Source: Neogemmobacter tilapiae (GTDB lineage Bacteria > Pseudomonadota > Alphaproteobacteria > Rhodobacterales > Rhodobacteraceae). Taken from it: DNA of 64,000 nt. A program made the translations under genes and the position numbers. Position 1 is the first letter of the stretch. The number at the start of each line of letters is the position of its first letter. Under the pieces are notes generated by a model. The model worked only from the letters and a program-made list of their open reading frames with translations. It had not been told where the DNA came from and made no database searches. Below, piece by piece: positions 1 to 8,662 of this stretch. The stretch is taken from NCBI RefSeq assembly GCF_014652215.1, contig NZ_BMYJ01000007.1:124001-188000 (forward strand), given 5' to 3'.

Positions 1-293
1 AAAGCGTCCGTGTCATTCGCCGAAATCGCAATCGCATCAACCTTTTGCGCGATCAGGCTGTTGATCACCTCGATCTGGCCTTCGGCGGTGGTGTCGGTCG
101 GACCGGTGTAGATGATTTCCACATCGCCCAGCTCTTTCGCGGCTTCTTCTGCGCCTTTGGCGGCAGCGTCAAAGAAGCCGATGCCCAAAGCCTTCACCAC
201 AATGGCGATGCGCTTGGTTTCGGCCTGGGCTGCGCCCGCCAAAAGGACCGAAGCCAATGCGGCCGTGGTCAGTGCTTTCTTCAGAATGCTCAT
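1..293 (-). CDS. rhaS: Rhamnose ABC transporter substrate-binding protein, N-terminal part (truncated by window edge)
   Basis: The N-terminal ~97 residues of a periplasmic sugar-binding protein. It begins with a typical Sec signal peptide (MSILKKALTTAALASVLLAG, then AAQA) and continues with a type-1 periplasmic-binding fold start (IAIVVKALGIGFFDAAAKGAEEAA) in which the 'IDAIAIS' type strand is visible near residue 90. The gene reads off the left edge. Its start is set by an AGGAGAGA-like site just upstream. It follows the DeoR regulator on the same strand with a 30-bp gap, and the neighbouring rhaD and rhaI point to L-rhamnose as ligand, as in the rhizobial rhaRSTPQUK operon. The family assignment is firm. 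The ligand is inferred from context. Confidence 0.85.
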   Translation of the reverse strand, partial: MSILKKALTTAALASVLLAGAAQAETKRIAIVVKALGIGFFDAAAKGAEEAAKELGDVEIIYTGPTDTTAEGQIEVINSLIAQKVDAIAISANDTDA

Positions 294-323
294 GTTCTCT
301 CCTCCCTGAGCGTGTCGTCCGTG

Positions 324-1133
324 CTAGTCTTCCGCCGCACGGGTCTTGCGGTCGCTCGCGGCCACTTCGGCCACGATCAATTTCACATCCGCCGCTTCCA
401 GCATCTTCGCGGCGCGGTCGTCGATCCGGTCATCGGTGATGACCGTATGGATGCGGTTCAGCGGGCAAAGCAGCAGGCTGGACCGCGCCGCAAATTTGGA
501 ACTGTCGGCCAGAACGATCAGCTCATCCGCCTGACCGATCAGCTTTTGTTCGGCTTGTATAAGCAGCGGGTCGCCCTCCATCAGGCCCAAGGGGCCAAGG
601 GCGCGGCAGCCCATGAACATCTTGCGGGCGTAAAAATGGCTGGAGCCATCATTGTCAAAGGGCGACAGGATGATGTTCTGTTCGCGGTAGATCGCCCCTG
701 CCGGCACCAGAACCGTGTTCTTCGAATGGTGCAGCAGATGTTCGGCGATGGGAAAGCTGTTGGTAAAGACCTGCAAACGTTTCGTGGTCAGTGGATGAAC
801 CATCTGAAAGGTCGTCGTGCCGCCGTTGATGATGATCGGCTCGCCATCTTCGCACAGATCGACCGCAGCCTTGGCAATCGCCCGCTTTTCCGCCGCGAAA
901 TGGGTTTCGTTCACCGCAAAGGGGCGGGCGTTGATGCCGACAAAGCTGGGTGGGGCAATCGCCTCGGCCCCACCACGGACGCGGCGGAGTTTTTTCTGGA
1001 CATGAAGCTGTGCGATGTCGCGGCGGATCGTTGCCTCGGACGCCCCGGTCAGGGCGCAGAAATCGCCGACCGTGACCACGGGCCGTTCCTGCACCGCCGA
1101 CAGAATGATCCTGTGCCGTTCAGATTCGTGCAT
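324..1133 (-). CDS. rhaR: DeoR-family transcriptional regulator of rhamnose catabolism
   Basis: A 269-residue DeoR-family repressor. The N-terminal winged helix-turn-helix contains LTGASEATIRRDIAQL, and the C-terminal sugar-phosphate-sensing domain (DeoRC) carries NGGTTTFQMV and a late VTDDRID. I chose the ATG at 1133 (the second of two tandem ATGs) because GGGGAGG lies 5 nt upstream. Longer frames would start inside the operator repeats. It is the first gene of the minus-strand rhaR-rhaS operon and faces rhaD, so it probably represses both directions through the repeats at 1154-1251. The effector is likely a phosphorylated rhamnose intermediate, by family analogy. Confidence 0.88.
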   Translation of the reverse strand: MHESERHRIILSAVQERPVVTVGDFCALTGASEATIRRDIAQLHVQKKLRRVRGGAEAIAPPSFVGINARPFAVNETHFAAEKRAIAKAAVDLCEDGEPIIINGGTTTFQMVHPLTTKRLQVFTNSFPIAEHLLHHSKNTVLVPAGAIYREQNIILSPFDNDGSSHFYARKMFMGCRALGPLGLMEGDPLLIQAEQKLIGQADELIVLADSSKFAARSSLLLCPLNRIHTVITDDRIDDRAAKMLEAADVKLIVAEVAASDRKTRAAED

Positions 1134-1153
1134 CATGTCCTCCCCTGACGCAT

Positions 1154-1251
1154 CGTTTTCATTCGTTTTGATCGTTGTCAATCATTTTCAATCGCAGAAA
1201 GTCATGCTGCACCTGCATGGTGAGCGATTATGATTGAAAGTGATTGACAAT
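1154..1251. promoter_or_regulatory. Divergent rhaR/rhaD operator: 10-bp-periodic repeats in inverted blocks
   Basis: On the minus strand, 1193 to 1154 reads as four consecutive 10-bp units: GATTGAAAAT, GATTGACAAC, GATCAAAACG, AATGAAAACG. On the plus strand, 1232-1251 reads GATTGAAAGT, GATTGACAAT, preceded by a degenerate unit at 1222-1231. The blocks 1175-1193 and 1232-1250 are therefore a near-perfect 19-bp inverted repeat (one mismatch) 38 bp apart. Helically phased direct repeats are typical of DeoR-family operators, so this is the probable RhaR binding region controlling both operons. Confidence 0.75.
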
Positions 1252-1315
1252 CTGGCGCGAAATGGCAGAGTTCAGCCCGAAGGCGCGGCCCCTTTGCCGT
1301 GCGATGGGAGGGACT

Positions 1316-3418
1316 ATGACCACATCCGCCGCCGGAAATCGGCTTGAAAACCTGTGGGATGACGCGCGCACGGCTGCGATGTCGGAATCGGAAAAGCTGC
1401 TCTATCGGTCGAATCTGTTGGGATCCGACAAGCGGGTGACGAACTATGGCGGGGGGAATACCTCGGCCAAGGTCATGGAAAAGGATCCGCTGACGGGCGC
1501 GATGGCCGAGGTTCTTTGGGTCAAAGGCTCGGGCGGCGACATCGGTTCGATGAAGATGGACGGGTTTTCGACGCTGTATATGGACAAACTGCGGGCCTTG
1601 AAGGGTCTGTATCGCGGGCTGGCGTTTGAGGATGAAATGGTGGGCTATCTGCCCCATTGCACCTTTAACCTGAATCCCCGCGCCGCCAGCATCGACACGC
1701 CCTTGCACGCCTATGTGCCGAAAAAGCATGTTGATCACGTTCACTCAGACGCGATCATCGCGATTGCAGCATCAGTCAATTCCAAGGAATTGACGGCGGA
1801 AATCTTTGGCAATGAAATCGGCTGGTTGCCGTGGAAAAAGCCGGGCTATGAATTGGGGCTATGGCTGGAAAAGCTGGCGACCGAAAACCCGCAGATGCGC
1901 GGGGCGGTGCTGGAAAGCCACGGGCTGTTCACTTGGGCGGATGATGCGAAAGACTGCTATCTGACGACGCTGGAAATCATCAACAAGGCGGCGGCTTGGC
2001 TTGAAGCCAAGACAGCAGGCAAGCCTGCTTTTGGTGGGGCCAAGGTTCCGACGCTGCCCGCCGATGAACGCCGGGCGGTGGCGGCGCGGCTGATGCCGGT
2101 CATCCGGGGGCTGATCTCGAAAGACCGCCACAAGGTCGGCCATTTCGACGATCAGGCGGCGGTGCTGGAATTTGTCGGATCGAACGCTTTGGCAACGCTG
2201 GCCCCGATGGGCACATCCTGCCCCGACCATTTCCTGCGCACCAAGATCAAACCCGTGGTGGTGGATTTCAACCCAGCTAACCCCGATCTGGACGCGACGA
2301 TTGCGGGCTTGGAAAAAGCCGCTGCTGACTATCGTGCTGACTATGCGGCTTATTACGACCGCTGCAAAAAGCCCGACAGCCCAGCCCTGCGTGATCCGAA
2401 CTCGGTGATCTGGCTGGTGCCGGGGGTGGGGATGATTTCCTTTGCCCTGGACAAGGCCACGGCGCGGATTTCGGGCGAGTTTTATGTGAACGCCATCAAC
2501 GTGATGCGCGGCGCTTCGGCGGTTTCGACCTATCAGGGCCTGCCGGAACAAGAGGCTTTCGACATCGAATACTGGCTGCTGGAAGAAGCGAAACTGCAAC
2601 GGATGCCGAAGCCAAAGGCGCTAGCGGGCCGTGTTGCGATTGTCACCGGCGGGGCAGGGGGCATTGGCTCGGCCACGGCAGAACGGATGCTGAAGGACGG
2701 CGCTTGCGTGGTTCTGGCGGATATTGACGGCAAGGCGGCGGCGGATGTGGCGGCGGGCATGGCCAAGGTCTTTGGCGCGGATGTGATCCGGTCGGTCGCC
2801 ATGAACGTGACGGATGAGGCGCAGGTCATTGCGGCCTATGCCGAGGTGGCGGTGGAATTCGGCGGCGTGGACATTCTGGTGTCGAACGCCGGGATCGCGT
2901 CCTCTGCCCCGGTTGAGGAAACCTCGCTCGCGCTTTGGAACAAGAACATGGATATCCTTTCGACGGGATACTTCCTTGTCAGCCGCGAGGCGTTCAAGGT
3001 GCTGCGCAAGCAGAATATCGGTGGTTCGGTGATCTTTGTGGCCTCGAAAAACGGTCTGGCCGCGTCGCCCAATGCATCGGCCTATTGCACGGCGAAAGCG
3101 GCCGAAATCCATCTGGCGCGCTGTCTGGCGCTGGAAGGGGCCGAGGCGGGGATTCGCGTGAACGTGGTCAACCCCGATGCCGTGCTGCGGGGGTCGAAAA
3201 TCTGGGCAGGCGAATGGCTGGACCAGCGCGCCAGCACCTACAAGACCGACAAGGAAGGGCTGGAGGAAATGTATCGCCAGCGTTCGATGCTGAAACGGTC
3301 GGTCCTGCCCGAAGACATCGCGGAAGGCGTCTATTTCTTTGCGTCGGAACTGTCGGCGAAATCGACGGGGAATATTCTGAACGTCGACGCGGGCAACGTT
3401 CAGGCCTTCACGCGCTAG
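1316..3418 (+). CDS. rhaD: Bifunctional rhamnulose-1-phosphate aldolase/lactaldehyde dehydrogenase (RhaD)
   Basis: A 700-residue fusion. Residues ~1-430 are a class II (zinc) aldolase domain with NYGGGNTSAK near the start and the metal-binding HPLHAYVPKKHVDHVHSD-type segment around residue 130-145. Residues ~440-700 are a short-chain dehydrogenase with GGAGGIG at the nucleotide site, the NAG motif and YCTAK (Tyr-x3-Lys). The enzyme would cleave L-rhamnulose-1-phosphate to DHAP and L-lactaldehyde and oxidise the latter. The start at 1316 is supported by GGGAGGG a few bases upstream; a longer frame from 1244 is unlikely. It is co-directional with rhaI. Confidence 0.93.
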   Translation: MTTSAAGNRLENLWDDARTAAMSESEKLLYRSNLLGSDKRVTNYGGGNTSAKVMEKDPLTGAMAEVLWVKGSGGDIGSMKMDGFSTLYMDKLRALKGLYRGLAFEDEMVGYLPHCTFNLNPRAASIDTPLHAYVPKKHVDHVHSDAIIAIAASVNSKELTAEIFGNEIGWLPWKKPGYELGLWLEKLATENPQMRGAVLESHGLFTWADDAKDCYLTTLEIINKAAAWLEAKTAGKPAFGGAKVPTLPADERRAVAARLMPVIRGLISKDRHKVGHFDDQAAVLEFVGSNALATLAPMGTSCPDHFLRTKIKPVVVDFNPANPDLDATIAGLEKAAADYRADYAAYYDRCKKPDSPALRDPNSVIWLVPGVGMISFALDKATARISGEFYVNAINVMRGASAVSTYQGLPEQEAFDIEYWLLEEAKLQRMPKPKALAGRVAIVTGGAGGIGSATAERMLKDGACVVLADIDGKAAADVAAGMAKVFGADVIRSVAMNVTDEAQVIAAYAEVAVEFGGVDILVSNAGIASSAPVEETSLALWNKNMDILSTGYFLVSREAFKVLRKQNIGGSVIFVASKNGLAASPNASAYCTAKAAEIHLARCLALEGAEAGIRVNVVNPDAVLRGSKIWAGEWLDQRASTYKTDKEGLEEMYRQRSMLKRSVLPEDIAEGVYFFASELSAKSTGNILNVDAGNVQAFTR

Positions 3419-3562
3419 GTGCCCCCCACCCCTCCCCCTCTGTGGGGAGGGGTGGGCACCCGATTCCCAAGGTGGGACAACAGGAATGAGGCGGCCCCCT
3501 CCCCCCCCTGTGGGGGAGGGATGGGGAGGGGGGCCAAGCGCCCCAGAATTTAGGGGAAAACC
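3419..3562 (+). repeat. rhaD-rhaI spacer with two C/G-rich inverted repeats
   Basis: This 144-bp gap holds two long imperfect hairpins made of CCCCTCCCC and GGGGAGGGG blocks. One is ACCCCTCCCC (3428-3437) with GGGGAGGGGT (3444-3453), flanked by GTGCCC/GGGCAC. The second is a similar C-run/G-run pair at about 3494-3538. They look like a REP-type dispersed element inserted in the operon, or a processing/stability hairpin. Without other genome copies this cannot be decided. An SD-like AGGGGAA precedes rhaI. Confidence 0.5.
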
Positions 3563-4837
<1,275 letters not shown>

Positions 4838-4841
4838 GATC

Positions 4842-4869
4842 AAGGCGCGGGGGAAACCCCGCGCCTTTT
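4842..4869 (+). terminator. Rho-independent terminator between convergent rhaI and the iolG-like gene
   Basis: A perfect 11-bp stem AAGGCGCGGGG (4842-4852), GAAA loop, CCCCGCGCCTT (4857-4867), running into TTTT on the plus strand. The A-rich left arm gives a short U tail on the minus transcript too, so it may act in both directions. Confidence 0.88.
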
Positions 4870-4873
4870 CGTT

Positions 4874-5857
4874 TCAGCCCAAAGCGACCGGCGCGCCGCT
4901 TTTCAGCGATTGGGTCGCGGCCTCAGCCATCGCCAAGGCGGCCACCCCATCGTCCAAGGTGACGGGCAGGGGTTTCCCCTCGGCCAAAGCTGCCACAAAG
5001 CCTGCCCATTCCAGCGCATAGGCGGGCATATAGCGTTCCAGAAAGAAGTAGGTCGGTTTCGCCCCGGTGACGCCTGCGGTCGTCGATTTCACAACCGTAT
5101 TCTCCAGCATGTTCTGCGCCTGAAGCAGACCTTCTGACCCCAGCAGTTCCACCCGCTGATCATAGCCATAGACCGCACGGCGGGAATTCTTGATCACCGC
5201 CAGACGCCCATCGGCATAGGTCAGCGTCACCACTGCCGTATCGACGTCCCCCGCCGTGCCGATGGCCGGATCAACGATCGAGGAGCCGACGGCGGAAACC
5301 AGAACCGGTGCGCTGCCCATCAGGAAATTCGCCATGTCAAAGTCATGGATCATCATGTCACGGAACAACCCGCCCGAGACTTTGATGTAAGACACTGGCG
5401 GCGGGGCCGGGTCGAAAGAGGTGATCGAAAGCAGTTCCGGCTTGCCAATCTCACCCGCATCCAGCGCGGTTTTCAGTGCGGCAAAATTGGGGTCAAAGCG
5501 ACGGTTAAAGCCGATCATCACGGGCTTGCCCGCCATCGCCTTTTGGCAGGCCTGCGCGCGGGACAGCGACAGATCGACCGGCTTTTCGCAAAGCACCGCC
5601 TTGCCCGCCGCCACGGCCCGTTCGATCAGATCGGAATGGGTGTCGGTCGATGTGGCAATCAGCACCGCGCGAATGGCGGGATCCTGCAGAATGGCGTCTG
5701 TTTCTCGCGCCTCGGCCCCATATTGGGCCGCCAGCTTGGCCGCCGCATCGGCATTGATGTCCGACACCGCGACAAGGCGCGAGCCGGGGTTCGTGGAAAT
5801 GGCGCTGGCATGGACGCCCGCAATGCGGCCCGCGCCCAGAAGTCCGACGTTCAGCAT
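4874..5857 (-). CDS. Gfo/Idh/MocA-family dehydrogenase (inositol 2-dehydrogenase-like)
   Basis: A 327-residue NAD(P)-dependent oxidoreductase. It has the N-terminal Rossmann motif GLLGAGRIAGVHA, the diagnostic EKP near residue 93, and the catalytic segment RDMMIHDFDMANF (Asp and His) near residue 170. It most resembles IolG-type myo-inositol/scyllo-inositol dehydrogenases, but no other iol genes are adjacent, so the polyol or sugar substrate is open. It is the last gene of the LacI-faced minus-strand operon (16 bp after the PanB-like gene) and probably oxidises a ring or sugar hydroxyl in that pathway. Confidence 0.85.
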   Translation of the reverse strand: MLNVGLLGAGRIAGVHASAISTNPGSRLVAVSDINADAAAKLAAQYGAEARETDAILQDPAIRAVLIATSTDTHSDLIERAVAAGKAVLCEKPVDLSLSRAQACQKAMAGKPVMIGFNRRFDPNFAALKTALDAGEIGKPELLSITSFDPAPPPVSYIKVSGGLFRDMMIHDFDMANFLMGSAPVLVSAVGSSIVDPAIGTAGDVDTAVVTLTYADGRLAVIKNSRRAVYGYDQRVELLGSEGLLQAQNMLENTVVKSTTAGVTGAKPTYFFLERYMPAYALEWAGFVAALAEGKPLPVTLDDGVAALAMAEAATQSLKSGAPVALG

Positions 5858-5872
5858 GGTGTTTTCCTGTGG

Positions 5873-6682
5873 TTAAAGGCCCAGATCGGCCTTGAAAGCG
5901 TTGAATTCGGCATCGTCCATCGCGACATTGTGCTGGGGCTGCGGATAGGCTCCACTGTTCACATCGGCGATGAATTCGCGAAAGGCGCTGATCCTTTCGC
6001 CCTGAAGCCGCGCATATTCGGCAGCAAAGTTGCGATAGGTTTTCGCATGGCGGGGTTTGTGGCCATCCGTGCAGCCCAGCACATCCTCGGCGAAAAGATA
6101 TTGCGCATCCGCCCCTGGCCCTGCCCCCATGCCCAGCATGATCATTGGCGTGTTGCGGCTGATCATCTCGCCCAGACGGTCCGGCACCACTTCCAACTCA
6201 GCCCCAAAGCAGCCGATGGCTTCCAGCCGTTTCACGTGATCCCACACGGCCCGCGCCTCGGTTGCGGTTTTTCCCACCGCCCGCCAGCCGGTAAAGGTGA
6301 TATAGGAAGGGATCAGTCCGACATGAGCCACCACCGGCATATGGTTGTCACAAAGCGCCTTCTGGATGTCGAGCGCGGCGGCACAGTAAAAGCAATCGCC
6401 CCCCATCGCCGTGAATTTGAACGCCGCGCGCAGGTAATCCTCGGCTGTCGCAAGCCCGCCATAGGGGCCAAAGGGCAGGCCGACCTGCACGAAACAATTG
6501 CCCGCCGCCGCCCGCATTTCCGGTGAAAAGAAGCGGCTTTCGATGGACAACATATGAATGCCCGCAGCATCGGCGGCCGCCGCTTCCTCTGGCGCGGTCA
6601 CGTAAAGCATCGAGATTTTCTGGCCCCGCGCCTTCATCGCGCGCATGTCGTGGACGGTGGGGCGGTTGGATTTATGGACCAT
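5873..6682 (-). CDS. Divergent PanB-like (ketopantoate hydroxymethyltransferase/PEP mutase superfamily) protein
   Basis: A 269-residue protein with the PanB architecture: AHVGLIPS around residue 119-126, VGKTATEA, LEVVP with the presumed catalytic Glu at 164, and the MGAGPGADAQ phosphate/folate-side loop at 185-194. The two metal-ligand positions of true PanB are changed. The usual VGDS reads LSIES (Glu48), and the usual DLPFGSY reads VGLPFGPY (Gly68). It is thus probably not the pantothenate enzyme. It sits 2 bp from a hydroxypyruvate-isomerase-like gene inside a catabolic operon, suggesting a retro-aldol or C-C lyase role on an imported compound. The function is inference. Confidence 0.8.
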   Translation of the reverse strand: MVHKSNRPTVHDMRAMKARGQKISMLYVTAPEEAAAADAAGIHMLSIESRFFSPEMRAAAGNCFVQVGLPFGPYGGLATAEDYLRAAFKFTAMGGDCFYCAAALDIQKALCDNHMPVVAHVGLIPSYITFTGWRAVGKTATEARAVWDHVKRLEAIGCFGAELEVVPDRLGEMISRNTPMIMLGMGAGPGADAQYLFAEDVLGCTDGHKPRHAKTYRNFAAEYARLQGERISAFREFIADVNSGAYPQPQHNVAMDDAEFNAFKADLGL

Positions 6683-6684
6683 GA

Positions 6685-7458
6685 CTATACCGTGAATGCG
6701 TCGCGGAAGGCGGCAAGGGCGGCCTCTGGGTCGCTCGAGGCAAAGGATTCAAGACCCACAGGCCCTGTGTAGCCCATGGTTTTCAGCGCCCGCGCGATGG
6801 CGTGAAAGTTGATCTCGCCGCTGCCCGGCTCACAGCGGCCGGGGTTGTCTGCCACCTGCACCTCGCCGATCCAGGGCAGGCATTTTTCGCACCAGCGGAT
6901 CAAGTCGCCTTCGCCAATCTGCGTGTGGTAAAGATCCAGATTGATGCGCAGCTGGGGCCGGTTGACCGAAGACACCAGCGCCAGCACATCGGCGGTCGAT
7001 CCAAAGGGGCAGCCGGGGTGATCCAAGGGGTTCAGGTTTTCCAGCGTAAAGACAACATTTTCCGCTTCGGCCAGATCGCAAAGGCGTTGCAGCGTGTCTC
7101 GGGCTTTCAACCACATGCTGCCGCTGACGATCTGGGTTTGTGCGATGGGAATGCCGCCCTCGCCCAAACCCGTGCCGTGCAGGTTCAGGCGCTGCACGCC
7201 CAGACGTTTGCCCACCTGCAAGGTTTCGCTGGCCGAGGCGAGCAACACATCCGCCCCTTCATCATCGGCCAGACGGCCCTGCAAATAGCCGTTCATGATG
7301 GTGAATGTGGCCCCCGTTCTTTGCAGGGCGGCAATGTCATGGTCGGGCCAGTTCCACAGGCCGACGCCAAAGCCCATGTCTTTCAGGCGCGCCGCACGCC
7401 AGTCGATGGGGCGGTCGCGCCAGATCATTTCGGCACAGGCGGCTAGGGGAAAGGTCAT
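6685..7458 (-). CDS. Hydroxypyruvate isomerase-like / OtnI-like TIM-barrel protein
   Basis: A 257-residue xylose-isomerase-like TIM barrel. Visible family features are the metal/acid strand TLENLNPLDHPGCPF (~140-155), INLDLYHTQIGEGDL (~176-190), VQVADNPGRCEPGSGEINFHAI (~205-226) and VGLESF near the C-terminus. These match the Hyi/OtnI group (hydroxypyruvate or 2-oxo-tetronate isomerases). It is translationally packed between the Rieske ferredoxin gene (1-bp gap) and the PanB-like gene (2-bp gap), so all three are likely made together. The exact aldose/ketose substrate is unknown. Confidence 0.82.
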   Translation of the reverse strand: MTFPLAACAEMIWRDRPIDWRAARLKDMGFGVGLWNWPDHDIAALQRTGATFTIMNGYLQGRLADDEGADVLLASASETLQVGKRLGVQRLNLHGTGLGEGGIPIAQTQIVSGSMWLKARDTLQRLCDLAEAENVVFTLENLNPLDHPGCPFGSTADVLALVSSVNRPQLRINLDLYHTQIGEGDLIRWCEKCLPWIGEVQVADNPGRCEPGSGEINFHAIARALKTMGYTGPVGLESFASSDPEAALAAFRDAFTV

Positions 7459-7459
7459 G

Positions 7460-7771
7460 TCAGATCTCGATATAGACTTGGCCGTCCTGAACCCGGACGG
7501 GGAAGGTTTTCAGGTTGACGCAGGCGGGGGCGCGGGTCGCCTCGCCGCTGCGATAGTCAAAGGTGGCCGAATGTTTCGGGCATTCGATCTGCCCCTCCAT
7601 CACCAGCCCATCGCAAAGATGGACATGTTCATGCGAACAGATGCCGTCGAGGGCGTGAAAGGTATCGTCCTCCGACCGGATGATGACAAAGGTCTGACTG
7701 CCGTGATCAAAGCGGATCAGATCATCGGGTTCGATATCGGCGGTGGCGCAGGCGAGGGTCCAGTTGGGCAT
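7460..7771 (-). CDS. Small Rieske [2Fe-2S] ferredoxin
   Basis: A 103-residue stand-alone Rieske protein. The cluster ligands are plain: C45-S-H47 and C64-P-K-H67, followed by ATFDYRSGEAT. There is no signal peptide or membrane anchor, so it is cytoplasmic. It resembles the ferredoxin components of multicomponent oxygenases, but no oxygenase alpha subunit or reductase is in this operon. The only oxygen-activating candidate in the operon is the membrane di-iron hydroxylase at 10797-11810, which might be its electron acceptor (inference). Expression follows the ABC ATPase after a strong hairpin. Confidence 0.88.
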   Translation of the reverse strand: MPNWTLACATADIEPDDLIRFDHGSQTFVIIRSEDDTFHALDGICSHEHVHLCDGLVMEGQIECPKHSATFDYRSGEATRAPACVNLKTFPVRVQDGQVYIEI

Positions 7772-7790
7772 GTTCTTTCCATCAATTGTT

Positions 7791-7820
7791 GCCCTGCCCG
7801 CATGGAGGGGCGGGCAGGGC
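7791..7820. other. Strong intra-operon hairpin between ABC ATPase and Rieske ferredoxin genes
   Basis: A perfect 11-bp inverted repeat, GCCCTGCCCGC (7791-7801) and GCGGGCAGGGC (7810-7820), with an 8-nt loop in the 99-bp gap. No U tract follows on the minus strand, so it more likely stabilises mRNA ends or causes differential expression than full termination. Confidence 0.65.
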
Positions 7821-7870
7821 GTGGTCGGGGCCGAAAGCCGGCCTGCCGACAGGGAGAGCGGGGCGCACGG

Positions 7871-8662
7871 TCAGGCCTGCGCCATTTGGCTTTCAATCTC
7901 GGCCTCCAGGCTCGCCATGCTGGCGCCCCCGGCCATCAGATCGGTGATCTCCTCACGGGTCTTCTCGCCCTTCTTGAAATCAGCGGCGACGGCACCCCGG
8001 ATCAGAACGGCAAAATGATCGCCCACCGCCATCGCATGCATGACCTGATGGGTGATGAAGACAACGGCCAAGCCCCGCCGCTTCGCCTCATTCACGATGC
8101 GCAGAACATGGGTGGCCTGCTTCACGCCAAGCGCGGCGGTGGGCTCATCCAGGATCAGCACCCGCGCGCCAAAATGGACGGCCCGTGCAATGGCCAGGGA
8201 TTGGCGTTCCCCGCCCGACAAGCCACCAACCAAACGGTCACCATCGTCAATGCGGGTGATGCCGAATTCCTGCACCGCCTTGACCGCGATCGCATTGGCG
8301 CGGCGACGGTCATAGACCTTGAACGGCCCCCAGCCCTTGGTCGGCTCGACACCCACGAAAAAGCTGCGCCCGATGGACATCAGGGGGAACGTCCCACCAA
8401 ATTGATGAACCGTCGCAATCCCCTGTTCCGACGCGGCACGGGGGCTGGGCAGGGGGCAGGCGACCCCGTCAATCTCGATCACCCCGGACGAAGGCTGATG
8501 CACCCCCGACATGATCTTGATCAGCGTGGATTTCCCGGCCCCGTTGTCGCCCAAAAGGCAAAGAACCTCACCCGCCTTCACCTCCAGCGTGATGTCGTGC
8601 AACACATCGATGGGGCCAAAGGATTTGTTGACAGCGCGCAGTGCAAGGATGGGGTTGGACAT
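7871..8662 (-). CDS. Sugar ABC transporter ATPase, single nucleotide-binding domain
   Basis: A 263-residue ABC ATPase with Walker A GDNGAGKST (~40), signature LSGGERQSLAIARA and Walker B VLILDEPTAALG. It has one domain, unlike the usual two-domain RbsA, as in FrcA-type importers. The ATG at 8662 overlaps the permease stop (TGATG), indicating translational coupling. Together with the permease and binding protein upstream it forms a CUT2 importer. The operon context suggests it brings in the substrate for the PanB-like/IolG-like pathway. Confidence 0.9.
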   Translation of the reverse strand: MSNPILALRAVNKSFGPIDVLHDITLEVKAGEVLCLLGDNGAGKSTLIKIMSGVHQPSSGVIEIDGVACPLPSPRAASEQGIATVHQFGGTFPLMSIGRSFFVGVEPTKGWGPFKVYDRRRANAIAVKAVQEFGITRIDDGDRLVGGLSGGERQSLAIARAVHFGARVLILDEPTAALGVKQATHVLRIVNEAKRRGLAVVFITHQVMHAMAVGDHFAVLIRGAVAADFKKGEKTREEITDLMAGGASMASLEAEIESQMAQA

